64,000 nucleotides of DNA from Citrobacter werkmanii NBRC 105721. Lineage in GTDB: Bacteria; Pseudomonadota; Gammaproteobacteria; Enterobacterales; Enterobacteriaceae. This document shows positions 1-8,241 of this stretch, piece after piece; within the stretch, counting starts at the first letter, position 1; each line of letters begins with the position of its first letter. The stretch covers positions 124,001-188,000 of the forward strand of contig BBMW01000013.1 of the NCBI GenBank assembly GCA_000759755.1. The letters run 5' to 3'. The notes under the pieces were generated by a model. The model saw only the letters and a list, made by a program, of their open reading frames with translations. It made no database searches and was not told the DNA's origin. A program made the translations under genes and the position numbers.

Positions 1-1842
1 GAAACGGTGTACGGGCTGGGCGAGCGCTTTACCGCGCTGGTACGTAATGGGCAGACGGTAGAGACCTGGAACCGCGATGGCGGCACCAGTACCGAGCAGT
101 CTTACAAGAATATCCCGTTCTATATCACCAACCGTGGCTACGGCGTGCTGGTGAACCATCCGCAGTGCGTGTCGTTTGAAATCGGTTCTGAGAAAGTGTC
201 GAAAGTGCAGTTCAGCGTCGAAAGCGAGTATCTGGAATATTTCGTCATCGACGGCCCGACGCCGAAAGCGGTGCTGGATCGCTATACCCGCTTTACCGGT
301 CGTCCGGCGCTGCCGCCAGCCTGGTCATTTGGCCTGTGGCTCACCACCTCGTTCACTACCAACTACGACGAAGCGACGGTAAACAGCTTTATCGACGGCA
401 TGGCGGAGCGCAACCTGCCGCTGCACGTTTTCCACTTCGACTGCTTCTGGATGAAGGCTTTCCAGTGGTGCGACTTTGAGTGGGACCCGCAGACCTTCCC
501 GGACCCGGAAGGCATGATCCGCCGCCTGAAAGAAAAAGGCCTGAAGGTCTGCGTATGGATCAACCCGTACATCGGCCAGAAATCACCTGTTTTCAAGGAG
601 CTGAAAGAGAAAGGTTATCTGCTCAAGCGCCCGGACGGTTCCGTCTGGCAGTGGGATAAATGGCAGCCGGGGCTGGCGATTTATGACTTCACCAACCCGG
701 AAGCTTGCGAATGGTATGCCGATAAGCTGAAAGGCCTGGTAGAGATGGGCGTGGACTGCTTCAAAACTGATTTCGGCGAGCGTATTCCGACCGACGTGCG
801 CTGGTTCAACGAGGCTGACCCGCAGAAAATGCACAACCACTACGCCTATATTTACAATGAGCTGGTGTGGAACGTGCTGAAAGAGACCGTCGGTGAAGAA
901 GAGGCGGTGCTGTTCGCCCGTTCAGCCTCCGTGGGCGCACAACAGTTCCCGGTGCACTGGGGTGGCGACTGCTACGCCAACTATGAATCGATGGCCGAAA
1001 GCCTGCGCGGCGGCCTGTCCATTGGTCTCTCCGGCTTTGGCTTCTGGAGTCATGACATCGGCGGCTTCGAAAACACCGCCCCTGCGGACGTCTATAAGCG
1101 CTGGTGTGCATTCGGGCTGCTCTCCAGCCACAGCCGTCTGCATGGCAGCAAATCCTACCGTGTGCCATGGGCGTACGACGAAGAGTCCTGCGACGTGGTG
1201 CGCTACTTCACCGAAATGAAGTGCCGCATGATGCCGTACCTGTATCGCGAAGCAGCGCGCGCCAATGAGCTCGGAACGCCGATGATGCGCGCAATGATGC
1301 TGGAGTTCCCGGACGATCCTGCATGCGATTATCTCGACCGCCAGTATATGCTGGGTGACTCGGTAATGGTGGCGCCAGTGTTTTCCGAAGTCGGTGATGT
1401 GCAGTTCTACCTGCCGGAAGGGCGTTGGACGCATCTGTGGCACAACGACGAAATTCGGGGCAGCCGTTGGCATAAACAGCAGCACGATTTCCTGAGCCTG
1501 CCGGTGTACGTGCGCGACAATACCTTACTGGCGCTGGGCAGTAATAACCAGAAGCCGGACTACGCGTGGCATGAAGAGACCGCATTCCAGTTGTTCCATC
1601 TGCAAGAAGGTAGGGAAGCGGTCTGTGAAGTACCATCGATGGACGGCTCGGTTATCTTCACGCTGAAAGCGATACGCACGGGTAACAGCATTACCGTACA
1701 AGGTCGCGGTGAAGCGCATAACTGGACGTTGTGCCTGCGTAATATCCCGCAAGTTAGCAGCGTGAAGGGCGGTTCACATGCCAGCAACGAGTGGGGCGTA
1801 GTGGTGACCCCTGAAGGTGACGGGCTGACGATTACCCTGTAA
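1..1842 (+). CDS. yicI: Alpha-xylosidase YicI (GH31), 5' end outside window
   Basis: Family 31 glycoside hydrolase that releases alpha-D-xylose from isoprimeverose-type substrates in the cytoplasm. The reading frame is open from base 1, so the gene is cut by the window edge. 613 residues remain, and comparison with the 772-residue E. coli enzyme indicates that about 159 N-terminal residues are missing. The catalytic nucleophile Asp of KTDFGE is at 769-771 and the acid/base Asp of WGGDCYA is at 967-969; both are intact. In E. coli yicI follows the transporter gene yicJ, which would lie upstream of the window. Here the gene is followed by a REP-like hairpin and a sugar operon instead of directly by yicH. 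Confidence 0.96.
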   Translation, partial: ETVYGLGERFTALVRNGQTVETWNRDGGTSTEQSYKNIPFYITNRGYGVLVNHPQCVSFEIGSEKVSKVQFSVESEYLEYFVIDGPTPKAVLDRYTRFTGRPALPPAWSFGLWLTTSFTTNYDEATVNSFIDGMAERNLPLHVFHFDCFWMKAFQWCDFEWDPQTFPDPEGMIRRLKEKGLKVCVWINPYIGQKSPVFKELKEKGYLLKRPDGSVWQWDKWQPGLAIYDFTNPEACEWYADKLKGLVEMGVDCFKTDFGERIPTDVRWFNEADPQKMHNHYAYIYNELVWNVLKETVGEEEAVLFARSASVGAQQFPVHWGGDCYANYESMAESLRGGLSIGLSGFGFWSHDIGGFENTAPADVYKRWCAFGLLSSHSRLHGSKSYRVPWAYDEESCDVVRYFTEMKCRMMPYLYREAARANELGTPMMRAMMLEFPDDPACDYLDRQYMLGDSVMVAPVFSEVGDVQFYLPEGRWTHLWHNDEIRGSRWHKQQHDFLSLPVYVRDNTLLALGSNNQKPDYAWHEETAFQLFHLQEGREAVCEVPSMDGSVIFTLKAIRTGNSITVQGRGEAHNWTLCLRNIPQVSSVKGGSHASNEWGVVVTPEGDGLTITL

Positions 1843-1850
1843 ATGTAGCC

Positions 1851-1884
1851 GACGTGGTGCCGGATGCATTTTATCCGGCCCACG
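1851..1884. repeat. REP-like palindrome after yicI
   Basis: GCCGGAT (1859-1865) pairs with ATCCGGC (1873-1879) and the stem extends outward imperfectly with GTG/CAC. The sequence has the character of an enterobacterial REP element. It lies just past the yicI stop and probably stabilises the 3' end or limits read-through into the next operon. Confidence 0.7.
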
Positions 1885-2163
1885 ATGCGAGCAGCGTTCC
1901 AGATCTGAAAATCAAAAATATTCTGACTTAAAAAATTACCTACCCATATTTGCGAGCGCTATCACTCTAATTCCCGTAAAAAATGTGATCTGCGCCGTAA
2001 ATATCTCACTATTTCCCCGTTTTGTCTTATTTCTGTCCGGAATACAGGACACGATTTAGTATTGTTGGCGCATCGCAGTCCTCTTATATTTATCATCACG
2101 GATTACACGTGGAGCATAAACGCTTCTTTAGATATTTAATCTGGTGTGTGATAAGGGTAAATA
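1885..2163 (+). promoter_or_regulatory. Upstream region of the PTS/aldolase operon
   Basis: Together with the REP-like palindrome this makes a gap of about 320 bases between yicI and the regulator gene. It is AT-rich and holds no convincing ORF. An inverted repeat TGTCC-N8-GGACA lies at 2034-2051 and could be an operator. I see no clear sigma-70 hexamer pair and no bgl-type RNA antiterminator. A strong Shine-Dalgarno AAGGG sits at 2153-2157, six bases before the regulator ATG. The promoter must be here, because all seven downstream genes are co-directional and closely spaced. Confidence 0.45.
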
Positions 2164-3717
2164 ATGCAAATGATTACCTCGCGACAAAACAGATTATTAA
2201 AATTCCTCCTGTCCCGGAAGGAATATGTCACGCTACTGAAAATTGCCGAATATTTGGCTGTTTCAGAGAAAACAGTCCAGCGCGATCTGCGGTTACTGGA
2301 ACCATGGTTAGCGGAATGGAAAATAGCCATCGATAAGCGTACTGGCGCAGGCGTAATATTAAGCGCCGATAATATTACTGATCTGTTGTATCTGGATCAG
2401 TTATTAGGGAGCGAGGGTGATGATACTGACGGCATGATGAATAATTCGCGGCGCGTCAAAATAGCATCGCAATTATTAAGCGAAACGCCGCATGAAACGT
2501 CGATCAGTAAATTATCTGAACGTTATTTCATCAGTAGCGCATCGATTGTTAACGATCTGAAAGTGATTGAATCCTGGATAGCGCCATTGGGGTTATCGCT
2601 GATCCGCAGTCAAAGCGGCACGCACATTGAAGGTAGTGAGAGCAGCGTGCGCCAGGCGATGGCATCGCTGATTAACGGTGTGATTAACCATAATGAACCC
2701 GGCAGCATGGTGTATTCGCGTCTTGATCCCGGCAGCTATAAAGCGTTAGTGCATTACTTCGGCGAGGAAGACGTTTTATTTGTCCAGACGCTGCTGCAGG
2801 AAATGGAGAACGACCTGTGTTGGTCATTGGGGGAGCCTTATTACGTCAATATCTTCACCCATATTTTGATCATGATGTACCGCATCACGCGCGGAAATGC
2901 GCTGCCGAGAAAAGATGAAAACATCACCTCATGCGACGAGAATATTTTTTCTATTGCCAGTCGTATGATTCAGCATATCGAAAAACGCATCGCTCACCCA
3001 CTGCCGGAAGACGAAGTCTGGTTTATCTATCAATACATTATCTCGTCCGGCGTGGTGATTGAAGAACATAATGATGTGAGCGTAATTGGTCATATGCACT
3101 CCAGCGACGAAGCGCGCTTGATTACCCATCGACTGATTGCCATCTTCGCCGAGATGGTCGACAGCGATCTCAGCCAGGATACTGCGCTGTATGACGGATT
3201 GCTAATCCATATTAAGCCGCTGATTAACCGCCTGAACTACCAGATCCGCATTCGTAATCCGCTGCTGGAGGATATTAAAGGCGAGTTGCAGGACGTCTGG
3301 CGTCTGACCCAATGTGCAGTGAATAGGGTATTTAGCGGTTGGGGAGAGCGGGCCGTTTCGGAAGATGAAGTGGGATACTTAACCGTCCATTTTCAGGCCG
3401 CAATGGAGCGCCAGATAGCGCGTAAGCGGGTGTTGTTAGTCTGCTCAACCGGGATTGGCACCTCGCATTTACTTAAAAGCCGCATTCTGCGCGCCTTTCC
3501 GGACTGGACGATTGTCGGCGTGGTGTCAGCTGGCAGTTTGCCCTCCGTACTGACGGACGATATTGAGCTGGTGGTATCGACCATTAATTTGCCCGCCATT
3601 GCTATGCCGGTCGTGTATGTCACCGCCTTTTTCAATGATGCGGATATTAAGCGGGTAACGGAAACGGTTATTACGGAAAAATTACATCGGGCGACGTCGC
3701 TGGTCGTTGAAAATTAA
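2164..3717 (+). CDS. PRD-domain transcriptional regulator with C-terminal EIIB-like domain
   Basis: 517-residue regulator of the MtlR/LicR/BglG-like superfamily. Residues 1-60 form an N-terminal helix-turn-helix domain (SVSEKTVQRDLRLL-type recognition region near 32-45). A central region of about 170-400 has the size and His content of two PTS regulation domains. The C-terminus is a PTS EIIB-like domain whose phosphorylatable Cys427 lies in VLLVCSTGIGTS. It lacks the C-terminal EIIA domain of full-length LicR-type proteins; a separate EIIA gene follows 26 bases downstream. The HTH argues for a DNA-binding activator controlled by PTS phosphorylation, not an RNA antiterminator. It is first in the operon, so it probably regulates the genes behind it. 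Its inducer is unknown. Confidence 0.85.
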   Translation: MQMITSRQNRLLKFLLSRKEYVTLLKIAEYLAVSEKTVQRDLRLLEPWLAEWKIAIDKRTGAGVILSADNITDLLYLDQLLGSEGDDTDGMMNNSRRVKIASQLLSETPHETSISKLSERYFISSASIVNDLKVIESWIAPLGLSLIRSQSGTHIEGSESSVRQAMASLINGVINHNEPGSMVYSRLDPGSYKALVHYFGEEDVLFVQTLLQEMENDLCWSLGEPYYVNIFTHILIMMYRITRGNALPRKDENITSCDENIFSIASRMIQHIEKRIAHPLPEDEVWFIYQYIISSGVVIEEHNDVSVIGHMHSSDEARLITHRLIAIFAEMVDSDLSQDTALYDGLLIHIKPLINRLNYQIRIRNPLLEDIKGELQDVWRLTQCAVNRVFSGWGERAVSEDEVGYLTVHFQAAMERQIARKRVLLVCSTGIGTSHLLKSRILRAFPDWTIVGVVSAGSLPSVLTDDIELVVSTINLPAIAMPVVYVTAFFNDADIKRVTETVITEKLHRATSLVVEN

Positions 3718-3743
3718 TGTCTGAACTCCATGAGGTATGATTG

Positions 3744-4214
3744 ATGGACATCACGAAAATTCTCAATACAAATCGCGTTATTTTGGATATGAAGGCTACG
3801 AACAAAACGGAGGCTATTGAGGAACTTACTGATATTCTGCAAAAGGATGGGGCAATTAGCTGTCGGGAAACATTTATCCAGGATGTCTGGCAGCGCGAGT
3901 CCGAAGGCTCGACCGGATTCGAAAATCATATTGCGATCCCCCACGGGAAATCCTCGGCGGTAGTTAATACCACCCTGGCAATTGGTCGTACCCGCCAGGA
4001 TATTCCCTGGGAAACCCTGGACGGCAGCAATGTGCGCTGCATCATTCTGTTTGCCGTACGTCTTGAAGATCAAAACACGACCCATATTCGTCTGCTCTCG
4101 CAGGTTGCCGGCGCGCTAGCGGATGATGACATTATTGAACAACTCTTAGTTGAAAGTAGTCCACAAAAAATTATTGAGCTGTTTAGTCAATATGCTGAAT
4201 CCAATGTCTGCTAA
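3744..4214 (+). CDS. PTS EIIA component, fructose/mannitol type
   Basis: 156-residue EIIA of the PTS_EIIA_2 (fructose-mannitol) family. The phosphorylatable His67 lies in IAIPHGKS, and the domain occupies the whole protein. It would accept phosphate from HPr and pass it to the EIIB encoded next. I chose the ATG at 3744 over the in-frame TTG at 3741 because GAGG at 3732-3735 is spaced properly for the ATG. It lies 26 bases after the regulator gene and 19 bases before EIIB. Keeping EIIA, EIIB and EIIC on separate polypeptides resembles the frw/frv type of fructose-like PTS. Confidence 0.9.
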   Translation: MDITKILNTNRVILDMKATNKTEAIEELTDILQKDGAISCRETFIQDVWQRESEGSTGFENHIAIPHGKSSAVVNTTLAIGRTRQDIPWETLDGSNVRCIILFAVRLEDQNTTHIRLLSQVAGALADDDIIEQLLVESSPQKIIELFSQYAESNVC

Positions 4215-4233
4215 ATAAAATGTGGAGCATGTT

Positions 4234-4554
4234 ATGAATATTGTTTGTGTTGCCGCCTGTACGGCGGGTATTGCGCACACCTATATTGCCCGCGAAAAAT
4301 TAATTAAAGGCGCTAAAGCGCTTGGGCATAATATAAAAGTTGAAACCCAGGGCACCATCGGAACGGAAAACGAACTGCTGGCAGATGATATTTCTGCCGC
4401 GGATGTCGTGATTCTTGCCGTCGATGTCAAAATAAAAGGGGAGGAACGATTCTCAAATAAACGTATTGTGCGAGTAAAAACCGAAATCGTCATAAAATCG
4501 CCCATTCAGTTTCTTGAAAAGGTCGAAAAATCATTAGTTAATACTAACCAGTAG
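4234..4554 (+). CDS. PTS EIIB component, fructose type
   Basis: 106-residue EIIB domain protein of the fructose-specific family, the same size as E. coli FrwB. Cys9 in ACTAGIAHT is the expected phosphorylation site. The start is the ATG at 4234, preceded by TGGAG at 4223-4227; an in-frame GTG at 4222 overlaps that ribosome binding site and is unlikely to be used. It carries phosphate from the preceding EIIA to the sugar bound by the following EIIC. The basic C-terminal region is rich in Lys and Val and has no further recognisable domain. Confidence 0.9.
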   Translation: MNIVCVAACTAGIAHTYIAREKLIKGAKALGHNIKVETQGTIGTENELLADDISAADVVILAVDVKIKGEERFSNKRIVRVKTEIVIKSPIQFLEKVEKSLVNTNQ

Positions 4555-4580
4555 CGATCCTCATTCTGGAGGGATTTCAC

Positions 4581-5672
4581 ATGAGTGAAAATAAAATTCC
4601 GCTATCTCAGGAAATAAAAAAACATTTATTAACGGGGATTTCGTGGATGATCCCGTTAATTGTAGCCGCCGGGATCTGTATTGCTCTCGGGCAAATACTT
4701 GGTGGCACTAACGTAGGCGAAAAAACAGGAACTATACCCTGGATGCTCAACCAGATTGGCGGCTGGGGGATGGGGTTAATCGTGCCGCTGATAAGCGCGG
4801 CGATTGCGTACTCCATTGCCGATCGCCCCGGATTCGCGCCGGGTCTGATTGTCGGCTTTGTCTGCGGCGAAATTCATACCGGTTTTATTGGTGGGATGCT
4901 GGGCGGCTTTCTGGTTGGCTATACCGTCCTGCTGCTTAAACGCTATATCCGTTTACCGCAGTCGATGCAGGGTCTGATGCCCATCATGGTGCTGCCCGTA
5001 TTGAGCACCGTCATCGGCGGGTTGCTGATGATGACGCTGATTGGCAAGCCGATAGCCTGGCTGCAGGACGCGCTAATTCATCTGCTGGAGTCCATGCAAG
5101 GCGGGTCACGCTTCCTGATGGGCGCCATTCTCGGCGCAATGGCGACGTTCGACTTCGGGGGGCCGGTGAATAAAACCATGTCGCTGTTCGCTGACGGCAT
5201 GTTGGTCAGCGGCGTGTATGGCCCCGAAGCGGTGAAGTTTGTCGGTTCGATAATCCCTCCGTTCGGTATTACGCTCTCCTTCCTGCTCACGCGCCACAAG
5301 TATACCCGTGCGGAACGTGAGGCGCTGAAAGCGGCATTCCCGATGGGGATCTGCATGATAACCGAAGGCGTTATTCCGATTGCGGCGCGTGATCTGCTGC
5401 GCGTAGTGGGCTCCTGTGTGGTGGCCTCGGCGATAGCGGGTGGCCTGATTATGGTATGGGGTGTCGAAAGCCCGGTACCGCACGGCGGCATGTTTGTGGT
5501 TCCACTCTTTACGCATCCACTGCTGTTTTGCCTGGCGCTGGGGATCGGGACAGTGATTTGCGGCGTTATGCTCTCGCTGTGGAAGAAACCGGTAACCGAG
5601 CGTGACGAAGAGTTTGATGAGCTCAGCGATCAAAAGCTGAAAGACGAAGAGATCACCTTCACCCTGGAATAA
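4581..5672 (+). CDS. PTS EIIC permease, fructose-like (Frw type)
   Basis: 363-residue inner-membrane sugar channel. The sequence is hydrophobic throughout, with eight or more membrane segments, and carries two motifs of fructose-type EIIC: FDFGGPVNK near residue 190 and ITEGVIPIAARD near 258. The C-terminal 30 residues are acidic and probably cytoplasmic. Its length is close to E. coli FrwC (359). It begins 26 bases after EIIB with GGAGG upstream. The family imports fructose, fructose-like ketoses or polyols as phosphates; specificity cannot be assigned here. The partner genes suggest a ketose or pentose. Confidence 0.9.
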   Translation: MSENKIPLSQEIKKHLLTGISWMIPLIVAAGICIALGQILGGTNVGEKTGTIPWMLNQIGGWGMGLIVPLISAAIAYSIADRPGFAPGLIVGFVCGEIHTGFIGGMLGGFLVGYTVLLLKRYIRLPQSMQGLMPIMVLPVLSTVIGGLLMMTLIGKPIAWLQDALIHLLESMQGGSRFLMGAILGAMATFDFGGPVNKTMSLFADGMLVSGVYGPEAVKFVGSIIPPFGITLSFLLTRHKYTRAEREALKAAFPMGICMITEGVIPIAARDLLRVVGSCVVASAIAGGLIMVWGVESPVPHGGMFVVPLFTHPLLFCLALGIGTVICGVMLSLWKKPVTERDEEFDELSDQKLKDEEITFTLE

Positions 5673-5683
5673 CCGGAGGCCGT

Positions 5684-6535
5684 ATGTTTGCCGATATGAA
5701 AAGCATGGTGACGAAAGCCTGGCGCGGGCAGTATGCGCTGTTGGCTATCAACTGTATGAACCTGGAAAGCGCCCGTGCGGCGGTGCGGGTAGCAGAGAAA
5801 CACCGTGCGCCCATCATTCTGAATCTGTATCAGGGGCACCTGGACCATTTTCCGGCACCGATAGCGGCGGCGGTGGTTAAAACGCTGGCAGAGGAAGCTT
5901 CGGTACCGATCGCGCTGGCGTTAGATCATGGAAAGGATCCTGTACGCATCCGCCAGGCTTTTCGCGCCGGATTCAGTGGGTTAATGATCGACGCCTCCGC
6001 CTTTGCCCTGGAAGAAAACATTCGCCAGACCAGGGCGGTGGTCGAGCTCGCAGCCAGCGTTTCTCTGTGCGTGGAAGGCGAGTTGGGCCACCTGGCTGAC
6101 GCCCCGCGTTATGACCATGCCGCTAACGCTGATTTGATGACTCAGGCCGCTGACGTGGAGCCATTTATCCAACAGACCGGGATTGATTTACTGGCGGTGT
6201 CGGTCGGTACGGCGCACGGTATGTACGCGCCGGGCGTAACGCCAGCCATTGATTTCCAACGGCTGGAGGAAATCGCCCGTTTATCAACGGTGCCGCTGGC
6301 GCTGCATGGCGGTAGCGGGACGCCGTTTGACCAGCTACAGCGCTGCCCGACGTTCGGCGTTGCCAAGATTAACGTTGGCGCGGCGGTTTTCGAAGCCGGA
6401 AAGGCCGCGCTATTGCATACCCTATGTCGCGACACATCCTGCGAACTTGTTGATGCCCTGGCTCTGATGGAGCAGGCCTGCGAGGAAGCCATTATTCCGT
6501 ATCTACAGGCCAGCGGCGCTATCGGCAAAGCCTGA
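5684..6535 (+). CDS. Class II ketose-bisphosphate-type aldolase, copy 1
   Basis: 283-residue zinc-dependent aldolase of the GatY/KbaY/FbaA family, which splits ketose phosphates into dihydroxyacetone phosphate and an aldehyde. The expected ligands are present: Asp81-His82 in ALDHGKD, Glu in VEGELG near 133, His178 in VGTAHGMY and His208 in ALHGGSG. The N-terminal substrate loop (AINCMNLESARA) departs from the usual AFN-type motif, and the protein is only distantly related to the second aldolase. It follows the EIIC gene by 11 bases with CGGAGG upstream. Its substrate is unknown. One possibility is a ketose-1-phosphate delivered by the PTS, since no kinase gene is present. Confidence 0.85.
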   Translation: MFADMKSMVTKAWRGQYALLAINCMNLESARAAVRVAEKHRAPIILNLYQGHLDHFPAPIAAAVVKTLAEEASVPIALALDHGKDPVRIRQAFRAGFSGLMIDASAFALEENIRQTRAVVELAASVSLCVEGELGHLADAPRYDHAANADLMTQAADVEPFIQQTGIDLLAVSVGTAHGMYAPGVTPAIDFQRLEEIARLSTVPLALHGGSGTPFDQLQRCPTFGVAKINVGAAVFEAGKAALLHTLCRDTSCELVDALALMEQACEEAIIPYLQASGAIGKA

Positions 6536-6615
6536 TTCATTTTCTGTAACGCCTTTTATGCCTCTGCGATGACGCACTGGCAGGGCTTTCTACACCCTGA
6601 AACTGGAGAATTAAC

Positions 6616-7476
6616 ATGTTAGTTTCGATGAAAGAATTACTGCAACCGACCCGTCAGCACGGTTTTGCCGTCGGCGCATTCAACGTGGCGGATAGCTGCT
6701 TTGTACGTGCAGTGGTAGAAGAAGCGGAAGCGACCAACACCCCGGCGATTATCTCCATTCACCCCAGCGAACATGATTTCCTCGGCGATGCGTTCTTTAG
6801 CTATGTGCGAGATATCACCCTGCGTAGCCCGGTCCCCTTTACTTTGCATCTGGATCACGGCGCTTCGGTAGAGCATGTCCTGCGGGCGATTCAGTGTGGT
6901 TTTACCTCGGTGATGATTGATGGCTCGCTGCTGCCGTATGAAGAAAACGTGGCGTTAACCCGTGAAGTGGTCAAGCTGGCGCATGCGGTGGGCGTTTCGG
7001 TTGAAGGCGAGCTGGGAACGATTGGCCAGACCGGAACGTCCGTGGAAGGCGGTGTGTCGAAGGTTACTTACACCGATCCCGCCCAGGCGCAGGATTTTAT
7101 CGCCCGTACCGGGGCCGATACGCTGGCAGTGGCGATTGGTACCGCGCACGGGATCTACCCGAAAGGGATGCAGCCAGAGCTGCAAATGAACATCCTGCGC
7201 GATATCGCCGGGCGGGTGGACATTCCACTGGTGCTGCATGGCGGTTCAGCGAACCCGGATGCGGAAATCGCTGAATCCGTCACGCTCGGCGTGGGCAAAA
7301 TCAACATTTCCAGCGATATGAAATACGCCTACTTCCAGAAAGTCCGAGAAATCCTGGCAAAAGAGACCTGGTGGGACCCGAACGTCATCTACCCGGAAGC
7401 CATCAGCGCTGCGCGGGACGTGATTCGCCACAAAATGAAACTGTTTGGCTCAACTGGCAAAGCGTCACTTTACTAA
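6616..7476 (+). CDS. Class II ketose-bisphosphate-type aldolase, copy 2
   Basis: 286-residue second class II aldolase. Catalytic features are Asp80-His81 in HLDHGAS, VEGELG near 130, His178 in IGTAHGIY, His208 in VLHGGSAN and KINISSD near 235. It keeps the conventional AFNVADS loop near residue 21. The long C-terminal tail (about 240-286, with GSTGKASLY at the end) is absent from copy 1. It is separated from copy 1 by 80 bases and has TGGAG before the ATG. The two aldolases may act on different stereoisomers or on mono- and bisphosphates, or one may support the other; this is inference. Confidence 0.88.
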   Translation: MLVSMKELLQPTRQHGFAVGAFNVADSCFVRAVVEEAEATNTPAIISIHPSEHDFLGDAFFSYVRDITLRSPVPFTLHLDHGASVEHVLRAIQCGFTSVMIDGSLLPYEENVALTREVVKLAHAVGVSVEGELGTIGQTGTSVEGGVSKVTYTDPAQAQDFIARTGADTLAVAIGTAHGIYPKGMQPELQMNILRDIAGRVDIPLVLHGGSANPDAEIAESVTLGVGKINISSDMKYAYFQKVREILAKETWWDPNVIYPEAISAARDVIRHKMKLFGSTGKASLY

Positions 7477-7525
7477 CGGCATGCAGGCGGGGAGACCCGC
7501 CTCTTTCGCAACAAGGAAAAGTGCA

Positions 7526-8203
7526 ATGAAGCGTTCACACATTAATTATGTCATCGATAAAGCACATGCCATCGCCGAGACTTTTCGGGTCTGTCTGCCA
7601 GATTTTGCGTATTTTACGGTCGACGCCTGGCGGCAACAGGACGCCACTTTGTGGCGTGAAGTGCGCGATCTCCAGCTGGGTTGGGACGTTACTGACTTTG
7701 GGCGCGGAGATTTTGCGCAAACGGGGCTGACGTTACTGACGTTGCGCAATGGTCTGATGGGTTCAGCGGGTTACCCCAAACCGTATGCCGAAAAGATGCT
7801 GCAAATTCAGCAGGATCAACAAACACCGTGGCATTTTCATCGCCATAAGATGGAAGATATCGTTAACCGCGGCGGCGGTGATTTGTGTATGCAGCTGGCA
7901 TGGTCCACGCCCGATGACGGGTATGATCCCCAGCGCATTGTTGATGTTAGCGTCGATGGTCAGCGGCGTACCGTTAAATCTGGTGATACGTTGGTGCTAA
8001 AACCGGGGCAGGGCGTGTGTCTGCCGCCGCGGTTGTATCATCGTTTCTGGGCTGAGAAAGCTTTTGTGCTGGGCTGGGAAATCTCGATGGTCAATGACGA
8101 CCAGCATGACAATCACTTCCTTGAACCAGGCGGTCGTTTCCCGACGATAGAAGAAGACGAGCCGGTGAAATGGTTATTATGCAGTGAATATATGCGTTTA
8201 TGA
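7526..8203 (+). CDS. D-lyxose isomerase family cupin
   Basis: 225-residue cupin-fold sugar isomerase resembling the D-lyxose isomerase of E. coli O157 and related enzymes, which interconvert D-lyxose and D-xylulose and more weakly D-mannose and D-fructose. The metal ligands are visible as His103, His105 and Glu110 in WHFHRHKMED and His172 in LYHRFWAE. The start is ATG 7526 with AAGGA at 7513-7517; a longer in-frame reading from 7445 would overlap the previous gene and lacks support. It is last in the operon and closes a set with the PTS and aldolases, pointing to pentose or ketose catabolism. Confidence 0.88.
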   Translation: MKRSHINYVIDKAHAIAETFRVCLPDFAYFTVDAWRQQDATLWREVRDLQLGWDVTDFGRGDFAQTGLTLLTLRNGLMGSAGYPKPYAEKMLQIQQDQQTPWHFHRHKMEDIVNRGGGDLCMQLAWSTPDDGYDPQRIVDVSVDGQRRTVKSGDTLVLKPGQGVCLPPRLYHRFWAEKAFVLGWEISMVNDDQHDNHFLEPGGRFPTIEEDEPVKWLLCSEYMRL

Positions 8204-8210
8204 GCGATAG

Positions 8211-8236
8211 GCCCGGTAAGCGAAGCGCCACCGGGC
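8211..8236. terminator. Hairpin between convergent lyxose isomerase and yicH
   Basis: Perfect inverted repeat GCCCGGT (8211-8217) / ACCGGGC (8230-8236) with a 12-base loop. It is REP-like, has no strong T tract, and lies between two converging genes, so it may act as a shared 3' stabiliser or terminator. Confidence 0.6.
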
Positions 8237-8241
8237 AATAA

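Noticed and set aside
1984-2010. TGTGATC ... TCTCAC, possible CRP site upstream of the PTS operon
   Set aside because: The second half-site is at the wrong spacing for a CRP box.
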